DNA of 64,000 nucleotides from an uncultured Lysobacteraceae bacterium (GCA_946480825.1 CAMLLG010000007.1:15033-79032); one strand, 5' to 3'; positions 19,400-28,663 are shown, numbered from the stretch's first letter. Notes: generated by a model from the letters alone, not told the origin. Made by a program: numbers and translations.

Positions 19400-19546
19400 T
19401 CGTCCCGGCGCAGGCCGGGACCCAGCGTTTTCTGCCCAGGTTGAATCAGACGCACTTCCATTTTTCCCGGACAGAACGCGTAAAGATCAGTCCCGAGTTC
19501 TTGCGTGAAAAGCCGCAAGGTTGGGCCCCGGCCTGCGCCGGGGCGA
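19400..19546. repeat. Inverted pair of REP-like elements (BIME-like)
   Basis: TCGTCCCGGCGCAGGCCGGG with CCAGCG (19400-19427) and an inverted relative TTGGGCCCCGGCCTGCGCCG (19521-19546) face each other about 95 bases apart. The unit at 2051-2078 belongs to the same family. Together they occupy much of the 344-base gap before the acyltransferase gene, which otherwise shows no gene. Confidence 0.7.
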
Positions 19547-19709
19547 CAGGTTGGATTGTTTCTTCGCTTCGATGACGGCCGCGATTGCGAGCCCCGCATC
19601 GCGGAACGCGTCGCCGACGCCGCTTTTCCATGCGCCATCGGTCCATACGCTTGCCCCCGTGCCGCCGCGGCGCCCAGAATGCGCGCCTCACGCCATTCCG
19701 GAGATTTCC

Positions 19710-20576
19710 ATGCTCGCATTCGTCTTTCCCGGTCAGGGCTCGCAGAAGAAAGGCATGGGACAGGGACTGTTCGACGAGGTGCGCGAATACGTGGAGGTCG
19801 AAGGCGAGGTCGATGCGATCCTCGGTTACTCGATGCGCGAGCTGTGTCTGGACGATCCGGACAACCGGCTGAAGGACACCCGCTACACCCAGCCGGCGCT
19901 GTATGTCGTCAACGCGCTGCACGGTTACAAGGCCATGGCCGAAGGCGCGCGTCCGGACATGCTGGCGGGCCACAGTCTCGGCGAATACAACGCGCTGCAC
20001 GCCGCGGGCGTGTTCGATTTCCTGACCGGCCTGCGCCTGGTGCAGAAGCGCGGTGCGTTGATGGCGCAGGCGACCGGCGGCGGCATGGGTGCGGTGATCG
20101 GTCTCGCCCCGGACGCGATCGCCGCGGTGCTGCGCGACAACGGCCTCGCCGGCATCGATGTCGCCAACTTCAACTCGCCGACGCAGACCGTGATTTCCGG
20201 GCCCGTCGACGAGTTGGGACAGGTCGGGCCGCTGCTGCAGGCCGCGGGCGCGCGCATGTACATGCCGCTGCCGGTGAGCGCCGCGTTCCATTCGCGTTAC
20301 ATGGTGGAGGCCGCGAACGAATTCGCCGATTTTCTCGCGCCGATGACCTTCGCGGCGCCGACGTTGCCGGTGATCGCGAACGTCACCGCAGAACCGTATC
20401 CGTCGGACGATGCGTCCGCGGCGGTGAAGTCGCTGCTGGTGCGCCAGATCAGTCATTCGGTGCAGTGGACGCAGAGCGTGCGCCGGCTGGTGGCGGATGG
20501 CGTCGACGAGTTCCGCGAGATGGGCCCCGGCAACGTGCTGACCAAGCTCGTGCAGCAGATCCGCCAGAGCGCCTGA
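19710..20576 (+). CDS. Malonyl-transferase of the stand-alone (trans-AT-like) type
   Basis: This 288-residue acyltransferase would load malonyl groups onto acyl carrier protein. The oxyanion motif FPGQGSQ is at residues 6-12, the nucleophile is S89 in GHSLGEY, the carboxylate-binding arginine is R114 (QKRGALM), and H194 in AFHSRYM completes the dyad; arginine and AFHS point to malonyl. ILGYSMRELCL, NFNSPTQTVISG, NVTAEPYPS and VQWTQSVR resemble the discrete acyltransferases of trans-AT polyketide synthases more than housekeeping FabD, which has SHC/SHAALM-like segments. No polyketide, fabH or acpP gene is near, so it could also be a divergent FabD. GGAG lies seven bases before the ATG. Confidence 0.85.
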   Translation: MLAFVFPGQGSQKKGMGQGLFDEVREYVEVEGEVDAILGYSMRELCLDDPDNRLKDTRYTQPALYVVNALHGYKAMAEGARPDMLAGHSLGEYNALHAAGVFDFLTGLRLVQKRGALMAQATGGGMGAVIGLAPDAIAAVLRDNGLAGIDVANFNSPTQTVISGPVDELGQVGPLLQAAGARMYMPLPVSAAFHSRYMVEAANEFADFLAPMTFAAPTLPVIANVTAEPYPSDDASAAVKSLLVRQISHSVQWTQSVRRLVADGVDEFREMGPGNVLTKLVQQIRQSA

Positions 20577-20711
20577 TCGCCCGATCGGTGCCGCCCGTGC
20601 GCGGCGGCGCATGAATTCGTATGCAAGAGAGGCGTCGCCGACGCTTTCTGGATCGCCTATGTCGTTGATCCGCAATGGCCTTTCGGTGCGTGCCGGGGTC
20701 CGGGCTGCGGG

Positions 20712-20717
20712 TATAAT
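20712..20717 (+). promoter_or_regulatory. Likely fba -10 hexamer
   Basis: A consensus TATAAT sits 60 bases before the fba start within GC-rich flanks. No good -35 at 16-18 bases is seen, so an activator may help. AGGA at 20767-20770 is the ribosome binding site. Confidence 0.55.
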
Positions 20718-20777
20718 GGCCGACTTACCCGCCCGCCCTCCCGCCTCTCCGCCAGGCGCCCCAACCAGGACTTTTCC

Positions 20778-21785
20778 ATGAGCATCGAACAGCTTGCCGA
20801 CACCGCCCTCGCCATGGTCGCGCCGGGCAAGGGCATCATCGCCATCGACGAATCCAACGCCACCATCGCCAAGCGTTTCGAGGCGGTCGGCATTCCGAAC
20901 AGCGAAGAGAACCGCCGCGCCTATCGCGAGCTGCTGCTGACCACGCCGAACCTCAACGAACACATCTCCGGCGCGATCCTGTTCGACGAAACCATCCGCC
21001 AGTCCACCAGGGCCGGCGTGCCGTTCACCAAGGTGATGATGGACAACGGCATCATCCCGGGCATCAAGGTCGACAAGGGCACGCACCCGCTGGCCGGCTG
21101 CCCGGGCGAGCTGATCACCGAAGGCCTCGACGGCCTGCGCGAACGCCTGAAGGAATACGCCACGCTCGGCGCGCGTTTCGCCAAATGGCGCGCGGTCATC
21201 ACCATCAACGTCGACGACGGCCTGCCGACCAGCACCTGCATCGAAGCCAACGCCCATGCCCTCGCGCGCTACGCGGCGCTGTGTCAGGAATGCGGTCTGG
21301 TGCCGATGGTGGAACCGGAAGTGCTGATGGACGGCACCCACGACATCGACGAGTGCTATAGCGTCACCGAAGCCACGCTGCGCGCGCTGTTCCAGGCGCT
21401 GCACCTGTTCGACGTCGATCTCACCGGCACCATCCTGAAGGCCTCGATGGTCGTCTCCGGCAAGGATTGCGCCGAGCAGGCCTCGGTGGAAGAAGTCGCC
21501 GAAGCCACGCTGACCTGCCTGAAGTCGACCGTGCCGGCGATCCTGCCGGGCATCGTCTTCCTCTCCGGCGGCCAGAACGACCACGACGCCACCGCGCATC
21601 TCAATGCGATGAACCAGTACGAGACCCCGTGGCCACTGTCGTTCTCCTACGGCCGCGCGATGCAGTCGGCGGCGCTGAAGATCTGGTCGCAGGATCTGGT
21701 GGGCAATCTGGCCAAGGCGCAGGAAACGGTCTACGCCCGCGCCCGCGAGAACGGCCTCGCCGCCCTGGGCGAATGGGAGAGCTGA
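20778..21785 (+). CDS. fba: Class I fructose-bisphosphate aldolase
   Basis: This enzyme cleaves fructose-1,6-bisphosphate to two triose phosphates through a Schiff base and needs no metal. The 335 residues are of the class I eukaryote-like type rather than the zinc class II enzyme. GIIAIDESN near the N-terminus, TRAGVPFTKVM, PEVLMDGTHD and K221 in TILKASMV, the Schiff-base lysine, are present, followed by LSGGQND. A consensus -10 lies upstream and a terminator downstream, so it is probably transcribed alone. Confidence 0.96.
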   Translation: MSIEQLADTALAMVAPGKGIIAIDESNATIAKRFEAVGIPNSEENRRAYRELLLTTPNLNEHISGAILFDETIRQSTRAGVPFTKVMMDNGIIPGIKVDKGTHPLAGCPGELITEGLDGLRERLKEYATLGARFAKWRAVITINVDDGLPTSTCIEANAHALARYAALCQECGLVPMVEPEVLMDGTHDIDECYSVTEATLRALFQALHLFDVDLTGTILKASMVVSGKDCAEQASVEEVAEATLTCLKSTVPAILPGIVFLSGGQNDHDATAHLNAMNQYETPWPLSFSYGRAMQSAALKIWSQDLVGNLAKAQETVYARARENGLAALGEWES

Positions 21786-21866
21786 CGCGTTCGCGCGGCA
21801 CTGCCGCGTGCGTCAGCGAGCGCCGGCACAGCGATGTGCCGGCAGGATCGATCGATCATTTCAGCG

Positions 21867-21896
21867 AACGCCGGCCCCGTGCCGGCGTTTTCGTTT
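21867..21896 (+). terminator. Terminator between fba and the DUF6498 gene
   Basis: AACGCCGGC (21867-21875) pairs with GCCGGCGTT (21881-21889), followed by TTCGTTT. A second hairpin (GCCGGCAC with GTGCCGGC, 21822-21843) precedes it. Lying between convergent genes, it may end both transcripts. Confidence 0.8.
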
Positions 21897-21947
21897 CGGC
21901 GTTTTCGTAGATGTCCGCGAACGGTGCGTCGGCGATTTGCCCGCAGC

Positions 21948-22562
21948 TCACCCGGATGCGGGCATCGTTTTCCGTGCGGCGTGCTCGGCCATCCTGCGGT
22001 CGATCAGATCCAGGCCGATGTCCGAGGCCGTCTTCAACGCGACGAACAGCAGCAGGGCGAAGGTGCCGCTTCCGGCGCCGCCGCCGAAGATGATGCCCAG
22101 ATGCATGGGCAGCACCCGCAGATACGGCGTGAACATCAACGCGCCGAGATTCGGTTTTCCGCGCAGATCCGCGGCGTGCTGTGCGGCCCAGGTCGCGCGC
22201 TGCGACAGCACGAACGACAGCCCGCAGGCGAGCATCGCCAGGGCGTCCCACCACGTCGACAACGCATGTTGGGCGAACAGGAACACCAGATAGCCGAGGT
22301 GGAAGCCGCCGTAGTGGAAGGCGAAGAAATTCGCGGTCGAGCGTTTGCCCGTTTCGTCCTCCGGCACCGGTCTGCCGCCGGAAGTGAAACCGGCGGTGCT
22401 GAAGCGCACCAGTGCGAGCATGCGCTGGCGCGCGTACCACCCGACGACGACGCTCTGGATCCAGTAGGTCCACATCAGGACGCCGACCGGCCAGTCGAAC
22501 GCGAACGCGGCCACCAGGGTCGCGGCGTTGGCGAAGATCAGATTGCGGACCGACGACGTCAT
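21948..22562 (-). CDS. DUF6498-like membrane protein
   Basis: This 204-residue polytopic protein has about five to six hydrophobic segments. The segment with DWPVGVLMWTYWIQSVVVGWYAR matches the opening of DUF6498 proteins, which carry a conserved YW..S/N.V.G pattern. A cytosolic loop around RPVPEDETGK and FFAFHYGGFHLGYLVF follow. The start at 22562 has GGGGGAGG just upstream; the open frame extends further but without membrane character. The function is unknown. It converges with fba. Confidence 0.7.
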   Translation of the reverse strand: MTSSVRNLIFANAATLVAAFAFDWPVGVLMWTYWIQSVVVGWYARQRMLALVRFSTAGFTSGGRPVPEDETGKRSTANFFAFHYGGFHLGYLVFLFAQHALSTWWDALAMLACGLSFVLSQRATWAAQHAADLRGKPNLGALMFTPYLRVLPMHLGIIFGGGAGSGTFALLLFVALKTASDIGLDLIDRRMAEHAARKTMPASG

Positions 22563-22788
22563 CGCGCCTCCCCCGGCGAAACGCAGTGTTGCCGGATGGT
22601 CGCATCGGATAGGCCGAAGGTCACGCGCGGACGTAGGCCAAAGGTCATGTTTTCGTGCGTTTTGCGTGATCGGCAGGCGATCGATGGGCGATCTGCGCAA
22701 GATCGATGCCGTTCGTGCGGTTCGGGCGCAACGGCGGCTTGAGCATCAGCCGCTACAATCGAAGGCCGATCCCACGACGGGCTGTCCG

Positions 22789-23967
22789 ATGTCCTGGCGC
22801 TGTTCGAGTCTCCCACCCTTTTCCCTGCCGCCCCGCGCCGCGCGCGCGATCGGTCTGTTCGCGCTGATGCTCGCGCTCGTCGCCTGCGGCGACGACAAGG
22901 CGGCCGCAGGCGGACCGGGCGGCGGTCCCGGCGGTGGTCAGGGCGGCGGCGACCGTCCGGTGCCGGTCACGATGGTGCGTCTGCAACCGGAGACCTTCGC
23001 CGAACGCATTTCCGCCATCGGCACCGTCCAGGCCCGCGAATCCGTGACCGTCACCGCGAAGGTCAGCGAACTGGTCGAGCAGGTGCATTTCGACAGCGGC
23101 GACGAAGTGCGCGCCGGCGCGCCGCTGATCACGCTGTCCGATCGTCAGCAGCAGGCCGCGCTGGCCGAGGCGCAGGCGGCCGCCGACGAAGCCGAGCGCC
23201 TGTATCGACGCCAGAGCGAACTCGCGGCGCAGCAGTTGATCGCGCGCTCGCAGCTCGACAACCAGCGCGCGACCCGCGATGCGGCGAAGGCGCGGGTCGC
23301 GCAGATCCGCGCGCAGCTCGCCGACCGCGTGGTCCGCGCGCCGTTCTCCGGCGTGCTCGGTCTGCGTCAGGTCAGCCCCGGTTCGCTGGTGACGCCCGGC
23401 GTCGCCATCGCCACGCTCGACGATCTCGCCCGCGTCTACGTCGATTTCCCGCTACCCGAAGCGCAGCTGTCGATGGCCGCGCCCGGACGCGTGATCGAGG
23501 GGCGCGCCGCCGCCTGGCCGGACCGCACGTTCGCCGGTGCGGTCGCGACCATCGACGCCCGCGTCGATCCCGCGACGCGCGCGATCACGGTGCGCGCCGA
23601 TCTGCCGAATCCCGAACGCCTGCTGCGTCCGGGCATGCTGGTCAACGTCGAACTGCCGGGCGCCACGCGCGAAGCGCTGCTGGTGCCGGAGATCGCGGTG
23701 GTGCAGGTGGGTCGCGAGAGTTTCCTCTACCGCGTGAAGGACGACGGCAGCGTCGAACAGGTCGACGTGGTCATCGGTGCGCGCGGCGGCGGCAAGGCCG
23801 AAGTGGTCGAAGGCGCGAAGGCCGGCGACCGCATCGTCGTCGACGGCACCGGCAAACTGCGCCCGGGTGCGAAGGTGGTCGAAGCCCCCGCATCGGCTGC
23901 GCCTTCCGCAAACGCAGCACCGACCCCAGCGAAACCGCAGGCGCCCGCCCCGGCGCCGGGAGGCTGA
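22789..23967 (+). CDS. RND efflux periplasmic adaptor lipoprotein
   Basis: This is the membrane fusion subunit of a tripartite RND pump, 392 residues. A basic, hydrophobic leader ends in the lipobox LVAC with C33 as the lipidated residue, followed by a Gly-rich linker. The family order is then seen: barrel/lipoyl part (IGTVQARESVTVTAKVSE, F-SGDEV), the alpha-helical hairpin (LAEAQAAADEAERLYRR to VAQIRAQLADRVV), the second lipoyl half RAPFSGVLGLR, a beta-barrel and an Ala/Pro-rich tail. The permease gene follows three bases after the stop. No outer-membrane channel gene is nearby, so a TolC-like protein encoded elsewhere must complete the pump. Confidence 0.93.
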   Translation: MSWRCSSLPPFSLPPRAARAIGLFALMLALVACGDDKAAAGGPGGGPGGGQGGGDRPVPVTMVRLQPETFAERISAIGTVQARESVTVTAKVSELVEQVHFDSGDEVRAGAPLITLSDRQQQAALAEAQAAADEAERLYRRQSELAAQQLIARSQLDNQRATRDAAKARVAQIRAQLADRVVRAPFSGVLGLRQVSPGSLVTPGVAIATLDDLARVYVDFPLPEAQLSMAAPGRVIEGRAAAWPDRTFAGAVATIDARVDPATRAITVRADLPNPERLLRPGMLVNVELPGATREALLVPEIAVVQVGRESFLYRVKDDGSVEQVDVVIGARGGGKAEVVEGAKAGDRIVVDGTGKLRPGAKVVEAPASAAPSANAAPTPAKPQAPAPAPGG

Positions 23968-23970
23968 CCC

Positions 23971-26900
23971 ATGCGCCTGTCCGACATCTCGATCGAACGC
24001 CCGGTCTTCGCGACCGTCATGAGCCTGCTGCTGATCGTGCTCGGGCTGATGTCGTACACGCGCCTGACTCTGCGCGAATTGCCGGCGATCGATCCGCCGG
24101 TGGTGTCGGTGGACGTGGCCTATCCGGGTGCGTCGGCGGGCGTGGTCGAAACCCGCATCACCCAGGTGCTGGAAGACGCGCTGGCCGGCATCGAAGGCAT
24201 CGAGAGCCTGCAGTCGCGCAGCGTCAACGGACGTTCGTCGGTCACCATCGAATTCACCCTGGACCGCGACATCGAGGCCGCGGCCAACGATGTCCGCGAT
24301 GCGGTCAGCCGGGTGCTCGATCGCATGCCCGAAGAGGCCGATCCGCCCGAAGTGGAGAAGGCCGACAGCGACTCGGAAGTCATCCTCTGGTTGAACATGA
24401 GTTCGACCAAAATGGACACGCTGCAGCTCACCGACTACGCCGACCGTTACGTCGTCGACCGGTTGTCGGCATTGAACGGCGTCTCGCAGGTGCGCGTCGG
24501 CGGCCAGCAGCGCTATGCGATGCGGATCTGGCTGGATCGCGACGCGCTCGCCGCGCGCGGCCTCACCGCCGGCGACGTCGAAAGCGCGCTGCGCGCCGAA
24601 AACGTGGAACTCCCGGCGGGCCGGATCGAATCTTCCGAGCGCGATTTCACCCTGCGCGTCGAGCGCAGTTATCTCAGCCCGACCGACTTCGCGCAGATCC
24701 CGCTGGGCAAGGGCGCCGACGGCTATGTCGTCCGCCTGGGCGACGTGGCCCGCGCCGAACTCGCCTCTTCCGAACGCCGCGCCTACTTCCGCAGCAACGG
24801 CGTGCCGAACGTCGGCCTGGGCATCGTCAAGACCTCCACCGCCAACAGCCTCGATGTCGCTCGCGCGGCCCGCGCCGAAGCGGAGGCGATCCAGAAGTCG
24901 CTGCCGGAAGGCACGCGCATTTTCGTCGCCTTCGACAGCACCATCTTCATCGAGGCCGCGGTCGACCGGGTGTGGGCGACGCTGTTCGAGGCGATCGCGC
25001 TGGTGCTGCTGGTGATCTGGCTGTTCCTCGGCAGCCTGCGCGCCGCGCTGATCCCGGCGGTGACCGTGCCGGTGTGCCTGATCGCGGCCTTCATCGCCCT
25101 GTACGCTTTCGGCTTCACGATCAATCTGCTCACGCTGCTGGCGCTGGTGCTGTGCATCGGCCTGGTGGTGGACGACGCCATCGTCGTGCTGGAGAACATC
25201 CAGCGCCGCGCCGACCTCGGCGAGCCGGCGCTGGTCGCGGCCAAGCGCGGCACCCGGCAGGTCGCGTTCGCCGTCATCTCCACCACCGCGGTGCTGGTCG
25301 CGGTGTTCCTGCCGATCGGTTTCCTCGAAGGCAACACCGGTCGACTGTTCCGCGAACTGTCGGTGGCGCTGGCGGCGGCGGTCGCCATTTCGGCGCTGGT
25401 CGCGCTGACGCTGACGCCGATGATGTCGTCGAAGCTGGTGCGCCCGCACGACACCGAAAAACCCAATCGCATGCACGCCGGCATCGCGCGCGGGCTGGAT
25501 GCGGTGTCGCGCGGATACCGGAATCTGCTCGAACGCAGCATCCACCGGGTGTGGCTGTTCGGTGCGCTGATGATCGGCGCGTTGGTGGCCAGCGGATTCC
25601 TGTTCAAGCTGGTGCCGAGCGAACTGGCGCCGCCGGAAGACCGCGGCGTGTTCTTCGCGTCGGTGGTCGGGCCCGAAGGCGCCGGTTTCGACTACACCGT
25701 CGGTCAGGTGAATCAGGTCGAAGAGGTGCTGCTGAAGCAGGTGGGCGAGGGCAAGCCGCTGCAGCGTGTGAATACGCGCGTGCCCGGCGGCTTCGGCGCC
25801 AGCGAGGAAATGCACACCGGTCAGGCGATCGTGTTCCTGCAGGACTGGGACAAGCGCGAGGTCACCACCGACGAGGTGGTGTCGCAGTTGCGCAAGGATC
25901 TCGGCTCGCTGCCCGGCGTCCGCGTGAATCCGCAGGTGCGCACCGGTCTCACCCGCGGCGGCGGCCAGCCGTTCCAGATCGTGCTCGGCGGCCCCGAGTA
26001 CGGCGAACTCGCGCAGTGGCGCGACCGCGTGCTCGCGCGGATCGAGCAGAATCCGAACTTCTTCGCCGCCGATTCCGATTACAAGGAAACCCGTCCGCAG
26101 ATGCGGGTGCTGATCGACCGCACCCGCGCCGCCGACCTCGGCGTATCGGTGACCGAGATCGGCCGCACCCTGGAAACGATGATGGGCAGCCGCCGCGTCA
26201 CCACCTTCGTCGACAACGGCGAGGAATACGACGTGATCCTGCAGGCCTCGCGCACCGCGCGCGCCACGCCGGCGGACCTGTCGGCGATCCAGGTGCGCGG
26301 CAACAACGGCGAACTGGTGCCGCTGTCGAACCTCGTCACCATCACCGAACTGGCCGAGGCCGGCAGCCTCAACCGCTTCAACCGCCTGCGCGCGATCACC
26401 ATTTCCGCGGGCCTCGCGCCGGGCTATCGCATGGGCGACGCCATCGCCTGGGCGGAGCAGGTGGTGAGCGAGGAATTACCGGACACCGCGCAGATCGACT
26501 GGAAGGGCGAATCGCGCGAATTCCGGAAGGCCGGCGGCGCGGTGCTGCTGACTTTCGCGCTGGCGTTGCTGGTGGTGTATCTGGTGCTGGCGGCCCAGTT
26601 CGAGAGCTTCATCCATCCGCTGGTGATCATGCTCACCGTGCCGCTGGGCGTGCTCGGCGCATTGCTCGGTCTGTGGGTGGCGGGCAGCACGCTCAACCTC
26701 TTCAGCCAGATCGGCATCGTGATGCTGGTCGGGCTGGCGGCGAAGAACGGCATTCTGATCGTCGAATTCGCGAACCAGTTGCGCGACGAAGGCCGCGACG
26801 TGCGCGATGCCATTCTCGACGCCTGCGCGGTGCGCCTGCGGCCGATTCTGATGACCTCGGTGGCGACGATCATGGGCGCGATCCCGCTGGTGGTCGCCGG

Positions 26901-27093
26901 CGGTCCCGGCTCGGCCAGCCGCGCCACCATCGGCATCGTGGTGATCTTCGGCGTCGCGTTCTCGACCCTGCTGTCGCTGTTCGTGGTGCCGGCGTTCTAC
27001 CGCGTGCTGGCGCCGTACACGCGGTCGCCGGAAGCGGTGAAGCACGCGCTGGAGAAACTGGAGGCGGAAACGCCGCAGGTCGGCGGGCATTGA
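23971..27093 (+). CDS. RND efflux permease (AcrB/MexB-like, HAE1 type)
   Basis: This is the inner-membrane proton/drug antiporter of the pump, 1040 residues with 12 transmembrane helices and two large periplasmic loops. It starts with SDISIERPVFA, typical for the family. D401 and D402 in GLVVDDAIVV of helix 4 are the proton-relay pair, and KNGILIVEFANQ marks the second half. Sequences of this subgroup resemble the multidrug (HAE1) exporters more than heavy-metal pumps. The gene directly follows its adaptor and is surely cotranscribed. Substrates cannot be predicted. Confidence 0.95.
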   Translation: MRLSDISIERPVFATVMSLLLIVLGLMSYTRLTLRELPAIDPPVVSVDVAYPGASAGVVETRITQVLEDALAGIEGIESLQSRSVNGRSSVTIEFTLDRDIEAAANDVRDAVSRVLDRMPEEADPPEVEKADSDSEVILWLNMSSTKMDTLQLTDYADRYVVDRLSALNGVSQVRVGGQQRYAMRIWLDRDALAARGLTAGDVESALRAENVELPAGRIESSERDFTLRVERSYLSPTDFAQIPLGKGADGYVVRLGDVARAELASSERRAYFRSNGVPNVGLGIVKTSTANSLDVARAARAEAEAIQKSLPEGTRIFVAFDSTIFIEAAVDRVWATLFEAIALVLLVIWLFLGSLRAALIPAVTVPVCLIAAFIALYAFGFTINLLTLLALVLCIGLVVDDAIVVLENIQRRADLGEPALVAAKRGTRQVAFAVISTTAVLVAVFLPIGFLEGNTGRLFRELSVALAAAVAISALVALTLTPMMSSKLVRPHDTEKPNRMHAGIARGLDAVSRGYRNLLERSIHRVWLFGALMIGALVASGFLFKLVPSELAPPEDRGVFFASVVGPEGAGFDYTVGQVNQVEEVLLKQVGEGKPLQRVNTRVPGGFGASEEMHTGQAIVFLQDWDKREVTTDEVVSQLRKDLGSLPGVRVNPQVRTGLTRGGGQPFQIVLGGPEYGELAQWRDRVLARIEQNPNFFAADSDYKETRPQMRVLIDRTRAADLGVSVTEIGRTLETMMGSRRVTTFVDNGEEYDVILQASRTARATPADLSAIQVRGNNGELVPLSNLVTITELAEAGSLNRFNRLRAITISAGLAPGYRMGDAIAWAEQVVSEELPDTAQIDWKGESREFRKAGGAVLLTFALALLVVYLVLAAQFESFIHPLVIMLTVPLGVLGALLGLWVAGSTLNLFSQIGIVMLVGLAAKNGILIVEFANQLRDEGRDVRDAILDACAVRLRPILMTSVATIMGAIPLVVAGGPGSASRATIGIVVIFGVAFSTLLSLFVVPAFYRVLAPYTRSPEAVKHALEKLEAETPQVGGH

Positions 27094-27158
27094 TGGTCCT
27101 GCACTGATCGTCTGGTCGCCGATCATGGCGTGAGCCCCGGCGCACCGCGCTCCACTCT

Positions 27159-27249
27159 CCTTCCCCCCGCTTGCGGGGGAAGGTCGGGATGGGGGCATGC
27201 ATCGCGCATGACCGTCCACCCCACTTCGATCCTCCCCCGCAAGCGGAGG
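27159..27249. repeat. CCTTCCCCCGC..GCGGGGGAAGG palindromes
   Basis: CCTTCCCCC and GGGGGAAGG (27159-27183) form a hairpin, and a weaker relative, CCTCCCCCGCAAGCGGAGG, is at 27231-27249. This is a common intergenic repeat. It lies between the RND permease and the next small gene. Confidence 0.65.
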
Positions 27250-27384
27250 CGCACGCGGCCGGCCCAGGTGACGCAACATTCGGTGCACCGCTATCGGCAC
27301 CGATGCCGAGAATTTCAGCCGGCGGCGCAGTCGCCGCGTTATGCTGGACCCGCGCCGATCCCGGGGGAACAGGATGGAAACCGC

Positions 27385-27729
27385 ATGAACGCTCCGAACC
27401 AGGTCCCGCAGGCGGTCATCGATGCCCTGCGGCGCGGCGACAAGATGACCGCGATCAAGCTGGTGCGCGAACTCACCGGCGACGATCTCAAGGCGGCGAT
27501 GCAGATGGTGCAGCAGGTCGCGACACAATTGCAGGCGCAGGGCAAGGACCATTCCGGCCCGCACAGCGTCCCGGAAACCAAGGGCCAGCGGGAGAGCCGC
27601 GAGCATACGCAGGACATCATGGCCGGCCGGCGCGTGCCGACGGTGATGCCCGGCGACAAGGGCGGCCGGGGATTGATCTGGCTGCTGCTGATCGTGCTGA
27701 TCGCCGGCTGGTTCTTCTTCGGGCGCTGA
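27385..27729 (+). CDS. Small tail-anchored protein with L7/L12-like helix motif
   Basis: This gene encodes 114 residues. The first 45 (VIDALRRGDKMTAIKLVREL and TGDDLKAAMQMVQ) resemble the C-terminal alpha/beta domain of ribosomal protein L7/L12 (IK.VRE.TG..LK.A). A polar linker and a C-terminal hydrophobic segment (GLIWLLLIVLIAGWFFFGR) would anchor the protein by its tail. It is not a ribosomal protein, since that gene belongs with rplJ and rpoB. AGGA lies 11 bases before the ATG. It may bind a cytosolic partner at the membrane; the function is unknown. Confidence 0.72.
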   Translation: MNAPNQVPQAVIDALRRGDKMTAIKLVRELTGDDLKAAMQMVQQVATQLQAQGKDHSGPHSVPETKGQRESREHTQDIMAGRRVPTVMPGDKGGRGLIWLLLIVLIAGWFFFGR

Positions 27730-27773
27730 GGCGACACGCCGGGGCGTCGCGCGGCTGCGCGTAGAATGCCGCC

Positions 27774-28571
27774 ATGTCCGAATATTCTCCCTACGGCCGC
27801 GCCGTTCCGCCTTCCGGCGAATCCGCGCGCCACCGCCGCGATGCCGAACTGCGCATCCACGGCCTGAACGCGGTGCGCGCGGTGTTCGCGCATCGCCCGC
27901 ACGCCATCCGCAAACTCTATCTGGCCGAAGCGCGCATTCCGCAGTTGCAGCCGCTGCTGAAGTGGTGCGTCGCCAACCGCGTCGGTTATCGCGTGGTCGA
28001 TCCGGCCGATCTGCAGAAACTCGCCGCCAGCGCGCATCACGAAGGCGTGGTCGCCGACGTGCTGCGCGAAGAGCCGCAGTCGCTCACGGCCTGGCTGCGC
28101 GAACTGCCGCCCGGTCCATGCTGCGCGCTGTGGCTCGACGGCGTGGGCAATCCGCACAATCTCGGCGCGATCCTGCGCTCGGCCGCGCACTTCGGCGTCG
28201 CCGCCGCGCTGCTGCCGAAGCATTCGCCGCTGGCGCTCTCCGGCGCCGCGGCGCGCGTGGCCGAAGGCGGCGCGGAGGCGGTGCCCTTCGTGCGTCTGGG
28301 TCGGGAAGACAACGCCATTGCGCAGTTGCGCGGCGCCGGTTTCGCGTTGGCCGCCACCGTGGTCCGCGGCGGCGGCGATGTGTTCGCGACGACGCTGCCG
28401 CAGCGGCTGGTCTACGTGCTCGGCGCCGAAGGCGAAGGCATGGACGCGGACCTCGCCAAGGCCTGCGACCTGCGCCTGTCGATCCCCGGCAGCGGCGCGG
28501 TCGAAAGCCTCAACGTCGCCGCGGCGACGGCGGTGTTGCTGGCGGAGTGGGCGCGATCGCAGCGCCGCTGA
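27774..28571 (+). CDS. TrmH/SpoU family RNA 2'-O-methyltransferase
   Basis: This 265-residue SAM-dependent methyltransferase of the SPOUT class has an N-terminal RNA-binding domain (residues 25-110, with IHGLNAVRAVF and HHEGVVADV) followed by the knotted catalytic domain. The three family motifs are present: NPHNLGAILRSAAHFG, VLGAEGEGM and IPGSGAVESLNVAAA. It could be RlmB (23S rRNA G2251) or the YfiF type; the unusual N-terminus favours the YfiF-like group. It starts 44 bases after the small tail-anchored gene and ends at a hairpin-rich gap. Confidence 0.88.
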   Translation: MSEYSPYGRAVPPSGESARHRRDAELRIHGLNAVRAVFAHRPHAIRKLYLAEARIPQLQPLLKWCVANRVGYRVVDPADLQKLAASAHHEGVVADVLREEPQSLTAWLRELPPGPCCALWLDGVGNPHNLGAILRSAAHFGVAAALLPKHSPLALSGAAARVAEGGAEAVPFVRLGREDNAIAQLRGAGFALAATVVRGGGDVFATTLPQRLVYVLGAEGEGMDADLAKACDLRLSIPGSGAVESLNVAAATAVLLAEWARSQRR

Positions 28572-28640
28572 CGTGACTGCGGTAAAGCGGGTTGACCAGC
28601 CCCCGGCTGTTGAAAACCAGCCCGCTTCCGATGATGAAGC

Positions 28641-28663
28641 AGCGGGCTAAAGCCCGCTCTACC
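28641..28663. repeat. AGCGGGCTAAAGCCCGCTCTACC repeat
   Basis: The 23-base unit begins AGCGGGCTAAAGCCCGCTCT; its AGCGGGCT and AGCCCGCT arms pair. Related units are at 34285-34307 (AGCGGCCTGAAGGCCGCGCT) and, degenerate, at 2525-2547. Located between convergent genes, it may act as a bidirectional transcript end. Confidence 0.7.

Noticed and set aside
19710..20576. Simple call as the housekeeping fabD
   Set aside because: Not excluded, but sequence blocks and the lack of fabH, fabG and acpP neighbours argue against it, so a broader name was used.
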